Shown one piece after another: positions 1 through 6,866 of a DNA stretch of 16,770 bases. Under the pieces are notes generated by a model. That model was given only the letters and a program-made list of their open reading frames with translations. It made no database searches and was not told the origin of the DNA. Origin of the DNA: Candidatus Hydrogenedentota bacterium (GTDB taxonomy: Bacteria > Hydrogenedentota > Hydrogenedentia > Hydrogenedentales > SLHB01). How positions within the stretch are numbered: position 1 is the first letter of the stretch; every line of letters begins with the position of its first letter. Location: NCBI GenBank assembly GCA_013349485.1, contig DUZM01000036.1, forward strand, positions 1 to 16,770, given 5' to 3'. Both the position numbers and the translations under genes were made by a program.

Positions 1-93
1 CGGGTGGTGCGCGAAGCCCCGCTGGTGTTCGACGGACGCAACGCCACCGCCGGCCTCGAAATCCCCAACACCTGTACGCTTTATAAGCTGTAA
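1..93 (+). CDS. Nucleotide-sugar (UDP-glucose/UDP-GlcNAc type) dehydrogenase, C-terminal end (partial)
   Basis: An open frame enters from the left edge and stops at TAA 91-93, giving the last 30 residues of a protein. It reads ...APLVFDGRNAT...NTCTLYKL. The hydrophobic strand followed by DGRN is what the C-terminal UDP-binding domain of UDP-glucose 6-dehydrogenase and related nucleotide-sugar dehydrogenases shows near its end. These enzymes oxidise the C6 hydroxyl of a UDP-sugar to the uronic acid with NAD+, supplying precursors for capsule or exopolysaccharide. The NAD-binding and catalytic parts lie outside the window, so substrate cannot be assigned. The next gene is convergent, 58 bases away. 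The assignment rests on one short motif. Confidence 0.6.
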   Translation, partial: RVVREAPLVFDGRNATAGLEIPNTCTLYKL

Positions 94-151
94 ACGCGCA
101 CATGGCCTCCGACGACGCTGCCAAACCAACCCCGCGCCGCTTGGCGAGGCG

Positions 152-2416
152 TCAGCGGAATCTGCGCAACCGCAGCGCGTTGCCGATGACGCTGACCGAA
201 CTCGCGGCCATGGCGATTTCGGCGATTATGGGATGGAGCAGCCCAAGCATCGCAAGCGGAACGGCAACTAGATTGTAGCCAAACGCCCAGAACAGGTTCT
301 GTCTGATCGTTGCAAACGTGGCTTCTGACAGACGAAACGCCGTCACGAGCGTCGAAAGGTCACTTCGCACCAGGACTACGTCCGCGGACTCGATGGCAAT
401 GTCCGTGCCGGCGCCAATGGCGATGCCTACGTCGGCCTGGGCCAGGGCCGCCGCGTCGTTGATCCCGTCGCCAACCATTGCCACCGAACCGGCTTCCTGT
501 TGTAGCCGCGCCACGGCATCCCGTTTCCCGTCCGGAAGCACGCCCGCCAATACCCGTCCAATGCCCAGCGATTTCGCAATTGCCTGCGCGGTGCGCTCGT
601 TGTCGCCCGTCAACATGACGACGTCCAGTCCCTGCGCCTTCAGCATACCTACGGCCGCCGTCGAGTCGTCCTTCAGCGTGTCCCCAACCGCAACGTTGCC
701 GACGACGTTGGCGTCGGCGGCAACAAACACCGTGGTTTTCTCGGGAGGCGGTATTCCTAACGGCTGGCCGCCGCTAAAGGAGAGCGTGCCCCCGACCATC
801 CCGCTCGCTGCGCCATGAGGTCCGGTGGGTATGCCGCATTCCCGAAGATAGGCTTCCGTGCCCACGTGGACTGTCTTGCCCTCGACCACGCCTCTTGCGC
901 CCTTGCCGGGAACTGCCTCGAAGTCTTTGACAGGGGGCACGGCGATGCCGTCCGCTTTGGCTCGCGCCAGGATGGCCCGCGCCACGGGATGCTCGCTGGC
1001 GTATTCGACGGCGGCGGCAAGACGCAGCACATCCTTGGGCCGTCGGCCGTCCGCCGGGAACACGTCGGTCACCGATGGCTCACCCTTGGTGAGCGTGCCG
1101 GTTTTATCGAGGCAAACGGTCTTGATCGACCGCAGCGTTTGTATGGCGGCGCCATTCCGGATGAGGATGCCTTGGCCCGCCCCGATGCCCGTGCCGACCA
1201 TTAGTGCCGTGGGCGTTGCGAGCCCCATGGCGCACGGACATGCAATGACGAGGACGGAGACAGCGGCAAGCACAGCCAGAGACAGGTCTGACACGCCCGC
1301 GACGCGCACCCAAGGCAAGGCCGGGCCGGCCAACTCGGCCACACGGCGCATGGCCACGGGAAACGCCAGCCAAGTCGCGAACGTCACCAACGCCAAGCCC
1401 AGCACAATCGGCACGAAAACCCCCGTAGCGCGATCGGCGAACTCCTGCACGGGCACCTTTGCGGTCTGCGCTTCCTGCACGATTCGGACCACACCGGCGA
1501 GAAACGTGTCTCGGCCGACCCGCGCCGCCCGCACGCGCAACACGCCCGTCGTATTCACCGTGGCGCCGATGACGTCGTCGCCGGGGCCTTTGTCGACCGG
1601 CAACGGCTCGCCGGTGGCCATGGATTCATCTACGGCGCTTTGGCCCGAGATTACTACGCCGTCCGTCGGGATCTTTTCGCCGGGCCGCACCTCGACAACG
1701 TCGCCGACCACGACGGATTCGATCGGTACCTCGCGCGTTGAGCCGTCAGCCTGGACAGCCCGGGCGCTTTTTGTGCTGAGTTCGAGCAGGCGCCGGATGG
1801 CTCGCGAGGCGCGGCCCCGGGCGCGCGCCTCGAGATGGCGGCCCGTGAGGTGGAACGCCATGATCATTGCGGCCACGGCCGCATAGCTCGCCACAGGCAA
1901 GCCCATCATCTGCAACGGCGCCGTCGCGAACGCCGCACCCGAACCGAGCATGATGAGCGTGTCCATGTTCGGGCTGAGCCGCGCCGCCGCCCTAAAGCCC
2001 CTTGCAAACGTCGCCGCGCCTGCCGCCGCCAGTACGGGAACCGCAAAGACCGTCTCGACCCAGACGTAGCCGGGAATCGGCACACCCGCCATGTGCAGAA
2101 TCATCACCACCATGACCGGAACGGTCAAAACCCATGCCAGCAGCGTGCGACGAAACGCCGCACGCACATCCGCCTGGGCGCTGTCCTCCGGCTCCATGGC
2201 CTCGCGCCCTGCCCCTACAATCTTGTAGCCGGCGGCATGCACCGCATCCGTGATGGTTTCGAGGCTTTGGGTCGCGGGATCGAACTCGATCGCGGCAACG
2301 CGTGTCGCGAAATTAACGCTTGCCGACGCCACGCCCGGCAGCGCCACAAGCGCCCTTTCCACGGTTCGCGCGCACCCGGCGCACGTCATGCCGCCTATAG
2401 CCAATTGAGTTCTCAT
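152..2416 (-). CDS. copA: Copper-translocating P1B-type ATPase (CopA-like)
   Basis: Inner-membrane ATP-driven exporter of Cu+ (family knowledge). From the chosen ATG the protein has 754 residues. It has one N-terminal HMA metal-binding domain with GMTCAGC (Cys12, Cys15), the TGE actuator motif near 268, the membrane CPC at 393-395, the phosphorylated Asp437 in DKTGTLT, the His-Pro pair in SEHPVA near 476, and GDGIND at 649-654. YN in TM7 and MAASS in TM8 match the Cu+-specific P1B-1 pattern. A 29-residue Gly/Ser/Pro-rich stretch at about 530-558, between the nucleotide-binding part and the hinge to the P-domain, looks inserted. The start at 2416 is preferred over an upstream start at 2494: the HMA domain begins directly after it, and a perfect TATAAT lies inside the longer version. 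No Shine-Dalgarno sequence precedes it. Confidence 0.93.
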   Translation of the reverse strand: MRTQLAIGGMTCAGCARTVERALVALPGVASASVNFATRVAAIEFDPATQSLETITDAVHAAGYKIVGAGREAMEPEDSAQADVRAAFRRTLLAWVLTVPVMVVMILHMAGVPIPGYVWVETVFAVPVLAAAGAATFARGFRAAARLSPNMDTLIMLGSGAAFATAPLQMMGLPVASYAAVAAMIMAFHLTGRHLEARARGRASRAIRRLLELSTKSARAVQADGSTREVPIESVVVGDVVEVRPGEKIPTDGVVISGQSAVDESMATGEPLPVDKGPGDDVIGATVNTTGVLRVRAARVGRDTFLAGVVRIVQEAQTAKVPVQEFADRATGVFVPIVLGLALVTFATWLAFPVAMRRVAELAGPALPWVRVAGVSDLSLAVLAAVSVLVIACPCAMGLATPTALMVGTGIGAGQGILIRNGAAIQTLRSIKTVCLDKTGTLTKGEPSVTDVFPADGRRPKDVLRLAAAVEYASEHPVARAILARAKADGIAVPPVKDFEAVPGKGARGVVEGKTVHVGTEAYLRECGIPTGPHGAASGMVGGTLSFSGGQPLGIPPPEKTTVFVAADANVVGNVAVGDTLKDDSTAAVGMLKAQGLDVVMLTGDNERTAQAIAKSLGIGRVLAGVLPDGKRDAVARLQQEAGSVAMVGDGINDAAALAQADVGIAIGAGTDIAIESADVVLVRSDLSTLVTAFRLSEATFATIRQNLFWAFGYNLVAVPLAMLGLLHPIIAEIAMAASSVSVIGNALRLRRFR

Positions 2417-2652
2417 TGTGCCGACTATTATATGCTGCTCCGTACCAAGCCCAACATGAACAGAGCAAGTCCCTATTCCCTGCTTTAGCAACACGCTCGG
2501 GTTGTGGACGGCAATACGCGGAATGCGCTGCGATACGTTGCACAGCGCCTGAATAGGGGGCGCGGGACTGCTGCGGGCAACCGCGGGTCCCTCGAGATCC
2601 CGTCTCGATCGAAGCGGCTCGAGAAACGCGGCGATCAGGCAGAGGACTTCCG
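2417..2652. other. Intergenic region between copper ATPase and nitrilase genes
   Basis: Apart from the copA promoter, this stretch holds a 6-bp stem-loop with arms GCGCTG (2525-2530) and CAGCGC (2543-2548), a longer-range inverted pair CCCTATTC (2471-2478) and GAATAGGG (2551-2558), and two CTCGAG palindromes near 2591 and 2618. It lies downstream of the nitrilase gene, but no U-tract follows the hairpin in that direction, so I do not call a terminator. No coding sequence is supported here. Confidence 0.4.
2427..2454 (-). promoter_or_regulatory. Predicted promoter of the copper ATPase gene, leaderless spacing
   Basis: On the minus strand TTGGGC (2454-2449) and a perfect TATAAT (2432-2427) are 16 bases apart. 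The ATG at 2416 begins 10 bases after the -10 box, so transcription should start about 2-4 bases before the start codon. The -35 match is weak (TTG only). I saw no clear CueR or CsoR operator, so copper control is not shown by the sequence. Confidence 0.5.
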
Positions 2653-3381
2653 CTACGCCGGTTCAATCTCGAGGTCGTAGGTATACGTATGCTCGTCCTC
2701 GCGGGGGCATTGCGTAAGCCATTCGCCTTCGGGCGAGACGATTCCCGACACGGCGTTAACCGGGCCTTTCGGATCCGCGGCGTTTGCCGTGACGATGTAC
2801 AGTTTACTTTCAAGCGCCCGCAGGGCCAAGTTCGACTCGTGATAAGGCGTGTGAATTCGGGTCGAGCCGGAATGGATGCTGTGGAATATGACTTGGGCGC
2901 CCCGTTTGCCCAACTGGTACGTGAGCCGCGGGTCCGGGTAGGGCCCGCAGCCCGGCGTGACCCATAGGTCGTTGCAGATGAGACAGCCGAACGTCAGCGA
3001 CCCGTGGCGGAACACGCGCAGCTCTTCGCCAGGGCGGCAGAACTCGCGATCTGTGCTGGTAGGCACGAGTTTTTCGTGCGTGCCCAACAACTCGCCTTCG
3101 TCCGTGTAGATCCGCGTCTGGATGAAGGTCTCGCCGTCCTCCTTGCACCCGGTGCCCACCAACGCCGTCACGTACGCCAGACGGCACGCCTCGGCAATCT
3201 GGCGCCAAGCCCGGCGCGTGGCCCGGTTGTTGAACTTCCCGTGATATCCCGTCAGACTCATTTCAGGGAAAACAATAAAATCACACCCGGAACCTCTGAT
3301 GTAGTCAAGGACTTTGGGCAAGTTGTCATCGAGTCGTGGCGAAACCGCCATCTGAACGCCCATCACGCGCACCGTCGCCAT
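2653..3381 (-). CDS. Carbon-nitrogen hydrolase (nitrilase superfamily amidohydrolase)
   Basis: A 242-residue cytoplasmic hydrolase of the nitrilase fold, which cleaves non-peptide C-N bonds in amides, carbamoyl groups or nitriles through a Glu-Lys-Cys triad. The three motifs are visible: IVFPEMSLTGY (Glu40), HEKLVPT (Lys104) and GCLICNDLW (nucleophile Cys136). The start is set at ATG 3381 because GGAGGG lies 7 bases upstream and the first strand of the fold (VRVMGVQMA) follows at once; an upstream in-frame start at 3489 would add 36 Arg-rich residues and is rejected. The length is at the short end of the family. The substrate cannot be read from the sequence, and neither neighbour suggests a pathway. 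Transcription probably starts at the promoter listed at 3414-3442. Confidence 0.88.
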   Translation of the reverse strand: MATVRVMGVQMAVSPRLDDNLPKVLDYIRGSGCDFIVFPEMSLTGYHGKFNNRATRRAWRQIAEACRLAYVTALVGTGCKEDGETFIQTRIYTDEGELLGTHEKLVPTSTDREFCRPGEELRVFRHGSLTFGCLICNDLWVTPGCGPYPDPRLTYQLGKRGAQVIFHSIHSGSTRIHTPYHESNLALRALESKLYIVTANAADPKGPVNAVSGIVSPEGEWLTQCPREDEHTYTYDLEIEPA

Positions 3382-3413
3382 ACGTCTGCCCTCCAAGGGT
3401 CGAACCTGCATCG

Positions 3414-3442
3414 ATCCTACCATAGTTGATGCACAACGGCAA
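3414..3442 (-). promoter_or_regulatory. Predicted sigma-70-like promoter of the nitrilase gene
   Basis: On the minus strand TTGCCG (3442-3437) and TAGGAT (3419-3414) are 17 bases apart, each matching 4 of 6 consensus bases. The predicted start near 3407 gives a leader of about 26 bases containing GGAGGG before ATG 3381. A short inverted repeat, ACGGC-aatc-GCCGT (3436-3449), overlaps the -35 box and could be an operator; that is inference. Confidence 0.45.
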
Positions 3443-3480
3443 TCGCCGTCGCCGCAACGCTGTTGCCGCGGCGGATTGCG

Positions 3481-3601
3481 TCGGGGCAAACCGCCCAGGC
3501 GTCTCGTACAACGCCCGATCGTGTACGATAGCCCATCCTGACCCCGGTAAAGCCCCGAAGCGGCGGGCGTCCGCCGCGTTACGGGCTTGAGCCCTGCTTT
3601 T
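3481..3601 (+). promoter_or_regulatory. Candidate structured leader RNA (switch-like) upstream of the PilZ gene
   Basis: Several perfect complementary arms lie in 120 bases. P1: TCGGGGC (3481-3487) with GCCCCGA (3552-3558), followed inward by an AAA/TAAA internal loop and CCG/CGG. Inside P1, GGCGT (3498-3502) pairs with ACGCC (3511-3515) and TCGTACA (3504-3510) with TGTACGA (3522-3528); this order is that of an H-type pseudoknot. Then GCGGCGG/CCGCCGC (3560-3566/3571-3577). Finally GGGCT (3583-3587) can pair with AGCCC at 3590-3594, followed by TGCTTTT, or with AGCCC at 3551-3555, which P1 occupies. That is the logic of a terminator/antiterminator switch. It matches no riboswitch class I can name with confidence. 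The final hairpin is short, and no promoter was found for it, so function is inference. Confidence 0.3.
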
Positions 3602-3730
3602 CTCCACGAGGCCGAGCCGCCTCAGGTGAATTCTGCCCCGTCACGGTTTGATTGGAATAAACAGGACCGGCGGTGGCTTTACTCATGTTAGAACGGTGTG
3701 ATAGCTTTAATTGACGAGGTGCAACCCACA

Positions 3731-4786
3731 ATGCCAGAACCATCGCGCCGCAAAGTAAGCGACCCCTATGAGATAGAGCAGTACCTGGAAGTCGGGGGCG
3801 CGGCGCTGCTCCACACGGCGCCGCATAAGAAAAACGGGCCCAGGTACAAGACTCGAATCCGCGGTTGGCATCGCGGCGTCTATGTTATGAACGACCTTCC
3901 GGCGGCAAACGACCTCGTTATGGTCAAGAACCAGCCTTGCATAGTCCAGTTTGTCGTTAACGGCGAGGCGTGCGGGTTCGACGCGCGGATCGCGTCCTGG
4001 GGCAATCGGCTCAATCCCTTTTTCCGCGTCACGTGGCCGCAGCAAATGCAGCTTGTTACCGTGCGCAAACACACCCGAATCGACGTCCGCGCGGCGTGCA
4101 GTGTCGTCATCACCGGCGGCGCCGCCATGGACGGTCAACTCCGCGACCTGAGCGCGGGCGGGGTAGGGCTTTGGCTCCCGGAACCCGTTGCCGCGGGCAC
4201 GGAGCTGACCGCGTCCTTTTCCCTGCCGGACGGCGCCGTGATCAACGGCGTTTCTTGCGTGGTCCGAAGCGCGAAGACAGACGGACAAGGCGCATACCAC
4301 GGCTGCCAGTTCAGCGAAGTAAGCGACGACGCCAAGGTGGACATCGACTTCTTCATTTCGACCACGCTCGAGCGCACGGGGGCGTGCGAACCGCGCACGC
4401 GCCGGGTACTCTTCATTGATGAGAACCCCGGCCAGGCAAACGCGTTGCGCCAGGTGCTCGCCGAGCAAGACGTCGAAGTCGTTACGGCTTCGGGGATCGT
4501 TGACGGATTCTTCCGCCTGCGGTTGGCTTCGCCGGGCGTGCTGTTGATCAACCACGACCAGACGGACCTTGCGGGCCTGAGCATTGCAAGAATTGTCAAA
4601 CAGTCCCGGGGATTCCGACCGCCCCCCGTGATTCTTTACGGCGGCGACCAACCGGACCTGGAGCAGCGCGCGAAGGAAGGCGCCGTCGATCACTATTTCC
4701 CCTCGATTGTCATGACCGAGCAGATCGCCGAACGAATACTCAAGTATCTGAGCGAGGAACCGCCACTCGACGCCGACCTCGAGTAA
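3731..4786 (+). CDS. PilZ-domain c-di-GMP-binding protein with C-terminal degenerate receiver domain
   Basis: A soluble protein of 351 residues in three parts. Residues about 10-105 resemble the N-terminal YcgR/PilZN-type beta domain. Residues about 107-215 are a PilZ domain with both c-di-GMP-binding motifs intact: RKHTR (112-116) and DLSAGG (139-144). Residues about 223-340 look like a response-regulator receiver domain, with an acidic pair D230-E231 after the first strand. The residue aligned with the phosphoryl-accepting Asp is Asn274 (LLINHDQTDLAGL), and the conserved Thr and Lys are not evident, so phosphorylation is unlikely. ATG 3731 is preferred (GAGGT 10 bases upstream); a GTG at 3698 would add 11 residues. 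The next gene on the strand is an HD-GYP protein, which supports a c-di-GMP role. The output partner is unknown. Confidence 0.82.
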   Translation: MPEPSRRKVSDPYEIEQYLEVGGAALLHTAPHKKNGPRYKTRIRGWHRGVYVMNDLPAANDLVMVKNQPCIVQFVVNGEACGFDARIASWGNRLNPFFRVTWPQQMQLVTVRKHTRIDVRAACSVVITGGAAMDGQLRDLSAGGVGLWLPEPVAAGTELTASFSLPDGAVINGVSCVVRSAKTDGQGAYHGCQFSEVSDDAKVDIDFFISTTLERTGACEPRTRRVLFIDENPGQANALRQVLAEQDVEVVTASGIVDGFFRLRLASPGVLLINHDQTDLAGLSIARIVKQSRGFRPPPVILYGGDQPDLEQRAKEGAVDHYFPSIVMTEQIAERILKYLSEEPPLDADLE

Positions 4787-4805
4787 CGGCGCCGTTGCAG
4801 CGCCG
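4787..4805 (+). other. Stem-loop directly after the PilZ gene
   Basis: CGGCGC (4787-4792) and GCGCCG (4800-4805) form a 6-bp G+C-only stem with a 7-base loop starting at the base after the stop codon. No U-tract follows, so it is more likely an mRNA 3' structure or a Rho-assisted end than an intrinsic terminator. Confidence 0.35.
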
Positions 4806-4918
4806 CAAAGGTGTGCCTCGAAGCTCTCTTGCCAAGCCACAATAGACTGGCGCTATTCACCGCGACCAACTGCATTATGTGCATTCAAGTTCCGCCCAAG
4901 GACTGCAACCTCGCCCGT

Positions 4919-4947
4919 TTGAGGGGTTCGCTCTGTTGTGTTAGATT
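4919..4947 (+). promoter_or_regulatory. Predicted promoter of the HD-GYP gene
   Basis: TTGAGG (4919-4924) and TAGATT (4942-4947) are 17 bases apart, each with 4 of 6 consensus matches. Transcription would start near 4954, after the alternative GTG at 4950. This favours translation from GTG 4980, which has GAGG 7 bases before it. Confidence 0.4.
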
Positions 4948-4979
4948 AGGTGGCGGAGATTTGTCCGGCGAGGTATAGG

Positions 4980-6134
4980 GTGCGCGCACTGCACATTGAC
5001 GATCTGAGGCCTGGTTTCGTGCTGGGCCAAGCGCTGGTGGACGACCAAGGCCAGGTGCTCCTTCACCAGGGGGTCCGTCTCACCCAGCCCTATATCGAAT
5101 CGTTGCGGGCCAAAGGATACACGCAACTTTTCATCCAAGATGATGATGACGTCGGCGTGGACATCGAGGAGGACCTGACCCCTGTGGTGCGGGCGCGGGC
5201 CACGAGAACCCTTCGGGCCGCCTTCCAAGACGTGGCCAAAGAGCTTGATTCGTTGCGCGGTAAAACGTCCGAAGATATGATTCAGGTCCTTTCATCCGAC
5301 ACCGTGCGGGTCCTGGCGGGGCCGGGAGGTCCCCTGGACCAGATCTACGATCTGGTCAGCCAAATCCTCGATGAGGTGCTTACGCAATCGACATTGGCGG
5401 GCTTGACCTCGCTCAAAAGCGCCGATGCCCGGCTTTACGAACACTCGATCGACGTCTGTGTGGTGGCGATGATGATTGCCAACGCCATTCATCTTCCCAA
5501 CACGCGAATGCGTCAGTTGGCCACGGGATGCCTCCTCCACGACATAGGCATGGTGTTCGTCGATCCGAGACAGAAAGAATCGCGTCGGATTCGAAATCAT
5601 ACGATTCTCGGGTATGAACTCCTGCGCCACAGCGACGAACCCGACATCCTGTCTCCTCACGTCGCGTACGAGCACCACGAGCGCCAGGATGGGACCGGCC
5701 TGCCGAGATACCTCGTGGGAAGCAATCGGATACCGCGGATCCGACGCGGGGACTCCCCTGTTCCGTCACTTATCGGGGAGATCGCGGCCGTGGCCAACGC
5801 CTATGACAACCTGCTTTCGGGGACGCGGGATAGGGGCCCCGTTGCGCCGGACGTCGCGCTCGGCGAGATTGGCGACCTCGCAGGGGCTCACTTCAACCAG
5901 GAGATTGTAACGGCGTTTCGCCGTGTCGTGCCCGTATATCCCAAAGGGACCCGCGTCGTGCTTCACGGCGAACCGTTCAACAACTTCCTTGCCGTCGTCA
6001 GTGAAGTTAACCCGTCCGATCTCGCCCGTCCGACCGTTACGTTGGTCCGCGACGGGCGCCGGAAAAGAGTCCGACCGAACGAAGTCAATACGCAGAATTA
6101 TGCCAACGTAACCCTCCGTATTGTCGGCCTCTGA
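4980..6134 (+). CDS. HD-GYP-domain-related protein with altered signature residues
   Basis: 384 residues, cytoplasmic. The N-terminal part (RALHIDDLRPGFVL...) is the leader domain commonly fused to HD-GYP c-di-GMP phosphodiesterases, followed by an acidic linker. The HD domain contains YEHS, LLHDIG, a later NHTILGYELL His and the double His in YEHHERQDGTGLP. The C-terminal 70 residues (VPVYPKGTRVVL...) match the usual tail. Changes from the family norm: HDIGK is HDIGM, GYP is GLP, and the metal-binding Asp of the VADxYDA motif is Asn (VANAYDN). It may therefore bind rather than cleave c-di-GMP, or be a weak enzyme; this is inference. The start at GTG 4980 fits the family N-terminus and a GAGG site; an in-frame GTG at 4950 would add 10 residues. 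It follows the PilZ gene on the same strand. Confidence 0.8.
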   Translation: MRALHIDDLRPGFVLGQALVDDQGQVLLHQGVRLTQPYIESLRAKGYTQLFIQDDDDVGVDIEEDLTPVVRARATRTLRAAFQDVAKELDSLRGKTSEDMIQVLSSDTVRVLAGPGGPLDQIYDLVSQILDEVLTQSTLAGLTSLKSADARLYEHSIDVCVVAMMIANAIHLPNTRMRQLATGCLLHDIGMVFVDPRQKESRRIRNHTILGYELLRHSDEPDILSPHVAYEHHERQDGTGLPRYLVGSNRIPRIRRGDSPVPSLIGEIAAVANAYDNLLSGTRDRGPVAPDVALGEIGDLAGAHFNQEIVTAFRRVVPVYPKGTRVVLHGEPFNNFLAVVSEVNPSDLARPTVTLVRDGRRKRVRPNEVNTQNYANVTLRIVGL

Positions 6135-6185
6135 CCCTTCGGGAAGCCGAGCGTACGGTGTCCGCGGGTAGCGGCCTCGTCCGGT

Positions 6186-6632
6186 CTAGAGTTCCGGGTC
6201 CTCTGAGGAGTCGTCTTCCTCGATCATAAGCTCCTGGCCGGCCTCATCCATGACTTCCTGGGAAGCGTAGATTGGACAACCCGCCCGGACTGCCAGTGCG
6301 ATGCTGTCACTTGCGCGGGAATCGATGCGCAACACTTGACGGACCTCGCCGTTATCGCCTTTCTGTTCGATGTTGAGGTAAGCGAAGAACGTTCGGTCCT
6401 CGAGTTTGTATATAGTGACCGATTTGAGTTCGCCGCCCATGCCGGCCAAGAGGTTGCAGATGAGGTCGTGCGTCAACGGTCTCCCCAGTTTCTCCTTCAT
6501 GTGGCCCAACTGTATGGTTTCGGCCATCTCCCTGGTGGTGAAGATGGGCAAGATACGGTCTTCATGCCGCAGCACAAGAATATGCTGGAGCTGACCGTCC
6601 GTGCTGACCCCCAGTAGTTCAAGTTCAACCAC
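6186..6632 (-). CDS. Bifunctional nuclease (BFN/DUF151) domain protein
   Basis: A small acidic soluble protein of 148 residues. It shows the BFN pattern through most of its length: an LVLRH..RILPIF strand pair, RPLTHDLICNLLAGMG, a VTIYKLEDRTFFAYL strand, then RASDSIALAVRAGCPIYASQEV, corresponding to the family's D-R-x-S-D-A-I-A-L-A motif. Family members have been reported with DNase/RNase activity (plants) and are widespread in bacteria with unknown physiological role. The acidic tail EEDDSSEDPEL is not part of the domain. Translation starts at GTG 6632, with AAAGGA about 8 bases upstream. It is convergent with the HD-GYP gene (51 bases between stops) and separated from the upstream YfhO gene by 234 bases holding its own likely promoter. 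Confidence 0.85.
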   Translation of the reverse strand: MVELELLGVSTDGQLQHILVLRHEDRILPIFTTREMAETIQLGHMKEKLGRPLTHDLICNLLAGMGGELKSVTIYKLEDRTFFAYLNIEQKGDNGEVRQVLRIDSRASDSIALAVRAGCPIYASQEVMDEAGQELMIEEDDSSEDPEL

Positions 6633-6788
6633 GGGATTTTCCTTTCCTGATACCTGGGAACGGCGGAAGCTGTTCAGGCGCTGCCCATGCGCCGGCTGCT
6701 GCCGAATTCCTATGAGCTGGCGCGCCCGTCAGGCGATCCCCGTTTGGCTGCGTTGGCGGTTTGTCGCCCGGCCACGATTCACCATAGC

Positions 6789-6794
6789 ATTATA
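6789..6794 (-). promoter_or_regulatory. -10 box (TATAAT) of a predicted promoter for the BFN gene
   Basis: A perfect TATAAT lies on the minus strand in the gap between the YfhO and BFN genes. A poor -35 (GTGGAA) is 17 bases upstream. The leader to GTG 6632 would be about 150 bases. I see no known regulatory RNA in that leader. Confidence 0.4.
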
Positions 6795-6866
6795 CCGCAT
6801 GAACTGCCCAATTCCACGTCCTTAATCAAGCTGTGCTAATTGACTCAGACGCTTAGGTCGATTTCG

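Noticed and set aside
858..1886. 342-codon open frame on the + strand opposite the copper ATPase gene
   Set aside because: It is antisense to well-conserved P-type ATPase motifs, has a Ser/Thr/Arg/Pro-rich composition and no recognisable domain. Long antisense frames are common in G+C-rich genes.
3481..3601. Classical class I c-di-GMP (GEMM) riboswitch
   Set aside because: GGGCAAACC-like sequence is present, but the GAAA tetraloop, its receptor and the GACGCAAAGCC strand are not. Kept only as an unclassified structured leader.
3707..4840. 377-codon open frame on the minus strand covering the whole PilZ gene
   Set aside because: The + strand encodes clear PilZ motifs and has a plausible start; the antisense product is Arg/His-rich with no domain.
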